A DNA stretch of 64,000 nucleotides from Odontesthes bonariensis (Eukaryota; Chordata; Actinopteri; Atheriniformes; Atherinopsidae). The stretch is taken from the NCBI RefSeq assembly GCF_027942865.1, contig NC_134529.1, positions 19,148,467-19,212,466 of the forward strand, in the 5' to 3' direction. Below, piece after piece: positions 61,127-64,000 of this stretch. Numbering within the stretch: the first letter of the stretch is position 1; each line of letters begins with the position of its first letter. A program made the position numbers and the translations under genes. A model generated the notes under the pieces. The model saw only the letters and a program-made list of their open reading frames with translations, had not been told where the DNA came from and searched no databases.

Positions 61127-64000
61127 ATTTGGCTTAGAAGTTAAACATCTCAGGTAACTATTGCGTTTCCATATTGTTTCAGTTCTAGATTCTTGCATTG
61201 TTCCTGCAGTTTATGGTTTGTGAATGGTCAGTTCATTTGGGATTTAAAAAAAAAAATTCAAATCCTGATTGCAGATGCGGGAGGAGGATAAGGATCCAGT
61301 GTATAGATATCTGGAGAGCAAGATGACCTGTGCCCGTGTAAGAGAGTTCAACAGCAAGCCTCCGCCTGAAATCACCTTGGATACAAACCCCCCGGCTGAC
61401 ACTTTTGCACTAATCAGCGCGGCACCGCAGGGCGCTGCTACAAAGCGCCCCAGCACCGTTCTGACTGCTCAGAAATTAGGTAAAAACAAAGAAGTTGGTA
61501 CAGTTATGTGTGCCGAATGTCATTTTATCTCAGCTTTGCCATTTAAGATGTTCACCTCTGTGCATCAACATGTTTCCTCAGGAGAAAAGTCACCTCAGGA
61601 TACCACATTCAACGAGTCCGAGGCGAGGAAGCAAATCCAGATCCAGTCGATGTGTCAGTGGAGGAAGGACCGCCAAATGGTGTTGGGGGGTTTATTCGAG
61701 CGCATGAATCAGAATCGGCTTCATCAGCGTTACTACATCGGACCCTACTGCATAATCCCAGTCGCCAAGGTGTTGATGCGGAAGCCCAGCGGCTCCGTCG
61801 TCACCTACAGGGTGGGTCTCTGAGGACCGGTGCATCTGTGTCCCAGTTTAGATCAATCTAAAAATAAAAAGCATTTTGTGAGGTTTGACCCTGCTGTCGT
61901 TTTTCAGAAACTGCTCCGATTATTTCTGTGTCTTTTCTGAATTTTTCCTCTTAACGGCAAAGTGGGCCAACTTCTCTCCAGTCGCTTCTGTGATTAAAAT
62001 CTCCTGATTCACTCCACATCCTTCTAGATACAAATCACCAAGCCATCAAAGGTCAGCGACATCGATGAGGACGAATCTGACGACTGTGACGAGGAGAAGC
62101 TCTCCAGCGACAGTTTTGACGAGAACACTGACGCAGAGGAGGAAGACGAACAGTTGGAGGACCCAGAGAATCGGTTTGGGGTCACGCCTTTCTTGTGTGG
62201 TGTCACACCTGCCGGCAGACTGAGAGCCAGGAGAAAACGGGCCGGCTGCCAAGCATCTGGACTCATACAGGTATTGTTAAAAGCAGCGTCTTTTTAACCC
62301 AGTAACAGACGGGGGTCAGCAGCGTGATGGCCTCTCTGGCGTTTGCTTGATTCGTGTGCAGCGGCCTTCACAGAAAAGCAGAGTTGTGAAACATACAAAC
62401 GTTGTTTTTTTATGTTTTCAGGTAAACGGAAAGCGCTACAATCAAGCCCGATTGCTGCTCGGGAACATGGGATCTCTGCATCCAGCCAACCGCCTCGCAG
62501 CCTATGTAACAGGCCGACTGCACGTTCCGGGCGACAGTTCTGATAACGTCTTTCGGAAGCCAGACTCCATGCAGAAAATGGGATCGAATTGTGGAAAGTT
62601 TGCAGGCACAGCTGTCCCTCCAAAGAAAACTACAGACATGAAGATGGCACCGCAGCCTGCAGGTGAGCACTTAGTTTTAAGCTTGTTGCTTAAACACACA
62701 CTGCAGAAACACACGCAGATGCCAGGGTAGTGATAACATAAATATGGATTGATCAAGCTGTTGTGTTGAAATAAACGCCACCCTGACGTGCATCCTTGAT
62801 TTCCTCAGCTCCGCTAATCCAGCCAGGGTTTTGGAGCAAGGGTGTCAGCGACTCGGCATCCGTCCCCATCCAGAGCAGCTCGCTCTTCCAAAGCAGCTCC
62901 ACATCCTCTCCCGTCTCCCTCACCGTCTCCCCGTCCCTGAAGAGCCCCAGCTTCCTGGCACAGAGCGGAACTTACTCATTCCGAATCTGTCCTCCATCCA
63001 ACCAGGCCACCGGGGGTGAGAAGCCACACGGCGTCAGCCTGCCGGGGGGCTTCACCCTCATTCAGCTACCCAAGCCTGGAGCTGACGTACAGCAACCAAA
63101 ACCTCTAACCACTACAGGCGCGGTCAGCGCGGGTGACGGCCCGGCTCAAAAGGGCAGAGTGTCTAATCTTAGTCAGTTGGCATCAGAGTGGCTTAGTGTG
63201 GACACCCTTAATAAAGTAAAGAACTTGTTGAGTAACGAAACGGCCGAGCCCGGCCCGTTCTTTGGGCTGATTTCTGAGGAGAAGAATTTGCCATTAGATG
63301 AGAGCGAGGCCAGCAGCTGTCAGTCGGTGAAACTGGAGGAAACCAGCATTGATGTCACTTCAGAAGATTTGAGCTCCGACTTCTCAGACTACGGAGAGGG
63401 TGAAGAAGATGTAAGTTTAACTTGATTTTAAATATAATTTAAATGTATTTAATTAAATGTATTTTAAACTATGAGCTTCATACTGGGGGGGGTGCTTACG
63501 GTGAATGTTTCTTCAGGACGACGCGGTGGACGTGGAAACTGTGGAAGAAGCTAAACAAGAAAAGGCCATCGCAAAAATGAAGGAAGCTGTTCTGAAGACA
63601 TTACAGGAGTCACGGTAATGCGTGTGATTGTGTGTGCCTGCGAATGAAGGCTCACTGATGGATATGTTCCACGTATAGATATTTAGGCCTAACGTTGACA
63701 TGCTGATTGGTTGTCTTCATTCAGGGGCTCAGTCGAGGATTGTGGATCTTTGAATGAGGCCGATGTTAAGGTATGACCTCTTTAACAAATATGTAAAAGA
63801 TATCCACTACAGACTTCACATTAAGTCACATCCAAATAGCGTAACACTGAGGGAAAGTGTTTGGCATATTCCGTCTGTGTTCATTGTATGTGTTGTCTCT
63901 CGTCTCTGCATCTCCGTGTCAAATGGAGGACGAACAGGGTAGCCCCGGGTCCAAAAACAAGCGCAGGAACCACACAGCGATAGAAAGGCTGAGGCGATGC
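52577..64000 (+). CDS. mga: MGA, MAX dimerisation protein (T-box and bHLHZ), 3' end beyond window
   Basis: Eighteen exons chain in phase: 52577-53772, 55936-56404, 56590-56677, 56770-56883, 56998-57123, 58214-58324, 58494-58884, 60079-60274, 60436-60673, 60823-60998, 61275-61479, 61582-61811, 62028-62270, 62422-62662, 62809-63410, 63517-63614, 63725-63770 and 63929 to the edge, totalling 1614 codons. Domains in order: T-box (about residues 155-346), conserved blocks such as LLFVSFTSK and LKHRQVIHP, a CxC-like Cys-rich segment (FCRLGCVCSS and CRRPDCMLGCTC), the MGA-specific domain with REEDKDPVYRYLESKMTCAR and CQWRKDRQ, and the start of the bHLH (KRRNHTAIERLRRC). MGA pairs with MAX through bHLHZ, binds E-boxes and T-box sites, and scaffolds the PRC1.6 repressor complex. 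The ATG at 52577 is the first in frame after the acceptor. A short out-of-frame uORF starts at about 52548. Teleosts may have two mga copies; I cannot tell which this is. Confidence 0.96.
53773..55935 (+). other. MGA intron 2
   Basis: It contains a probable dispersed repeat at about 55140-55502 whose right end reads CCGAACTATCACTTTAA, a terminus I associate with fish non-autonomous DNA elements. The left end was not defined. No exon was recognised. Confidence 0.4.
57124..58213 (+). other. MGA intron between exons at 57123 and 58214
   Basis: No exon, RNA or transposon recognised. Poly-T runs occur near 57278 and 57319. Confidence 0.5.
59010..59535. mobile_element. Probable non-autonomous DNA transposon in MGA intron
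   Basis: A block rich in ACGGAG, CTCCGTC and ATCCGTC subterminal motifs on both sides, starting near GGCTGATTTATGG and ending near AGAAGCATACCGAGGCC. Opposite-orientation CTCCGT and ACGGAG clusters at the two ends are typical of MITEs. Exact termini and target duplication were not resolved. CpG content is higher than in the surrounding intron. Confidence 0.5.
60436..60673 (+). CDS. mga: MGA Cys-rich (CxC-like) exon
   Basis: 238 nt with a TTGAACCAG acceptor and a GTAAGA donor. It encodes nine closely spaced cysteines (FCRLGCVCSS, then HCRRPDCMLGCTC), matching the conserved Cys-rich segment of vertebrate MGA. A zinc-binding role is likely by analogy to tesmin/CXC domains, and this is inference. 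Confidence 0.9.
61066..61124. repeat. (TA)n microsatellite in MGA intron
   Basis: About 25 TA units between the exons ending at 60998 and starting at 61275. Confidence 0.95.
63929..64000 (+). CDS. mga: MGA exon with bHLH basic region, cut by the window edge
   Basis: It starts after an AAATGGAG acceptor and reads DEQGSPGSKNKRRNHTAIER. The RR-N-H-T-x-x-E-R-x-R-R pattern contains the His and Glu-Arg residues that read the E-box. The helix-loop-helix and zipper lie beyond 64000. Confidence 0.85.

Overview
This window is vertebrate nuclear DNA, almost certainly from a ray-finned fish. It has short-exon genes with GT-AG introns, many microsatellites, and typical teleost transposon relics (L2, hAT, PIF/Harbinger, Tc1, MITEs). 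Its protein-coding genes are clear orthologues of vertebrate genes. There are no bacterial features, CRISPR arrays or operons.

Left part (1-12.6 kb), minus strand: the 5' end of an EML (echinoderm microtubule-associated protein-like) gene, closest to EML1. Five phase-consistent coding exons (12559 to 4382) encode the N-terminal trimerising coiled coil and the basic Ser/Pro-rich linker. The HELP and WD-repeat exons lie beyond the left edge. Introns hold an L2 fragment, a broken Harbinger-type Myb/SANT ORF, a hAT fragment with a BED-finger relic, and a 775-bp element with perfect 16-bp inverted ends.

Middle (about 16-42.6 kb), minus strand: BAHD1, a heterochromatin and gene-silencing scaffold. 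Six coding exons (24541 to 18976) join without a phase error into an 879-codon protein ending in a BAH domain. A long 5' region of about 17 kb separates the coding exons from CpG-rich candidate first exons near 31.2-31.6 kb and 42.1-42.6 kb.

46757-47701, plus strand: a single-exon 314-residue seven-helix receptor resembling the fish ORA (V1R-like, class A-like olfactory) family. It sits alone between the two chromatin genes.

Right part (50.7-64 kb), plus strand: MGA, the T-box plus bHLH-zipper MAX partner of the non-canonical PRC1.6 complex. I could chain 18 coding exons (52577-64000) with every splice phase consistent, giving 1614 codons. The window ends inside the basic region of the bHLH. 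BAHD1 and MGA are both transcriptional repressors, but nothing in the sequence shows that they are co-regulated.

No wholly new biological system was found. The points most worth checking are a possible alternative terminal exon of the EML gene, a possible BAHD1 5' exon whose acceptor lies inside a MITE, two diverged copies of one MITE family, a near-perfect 80-bp foldback at 32.75 kb, and the unusually compact central region of this MGA.
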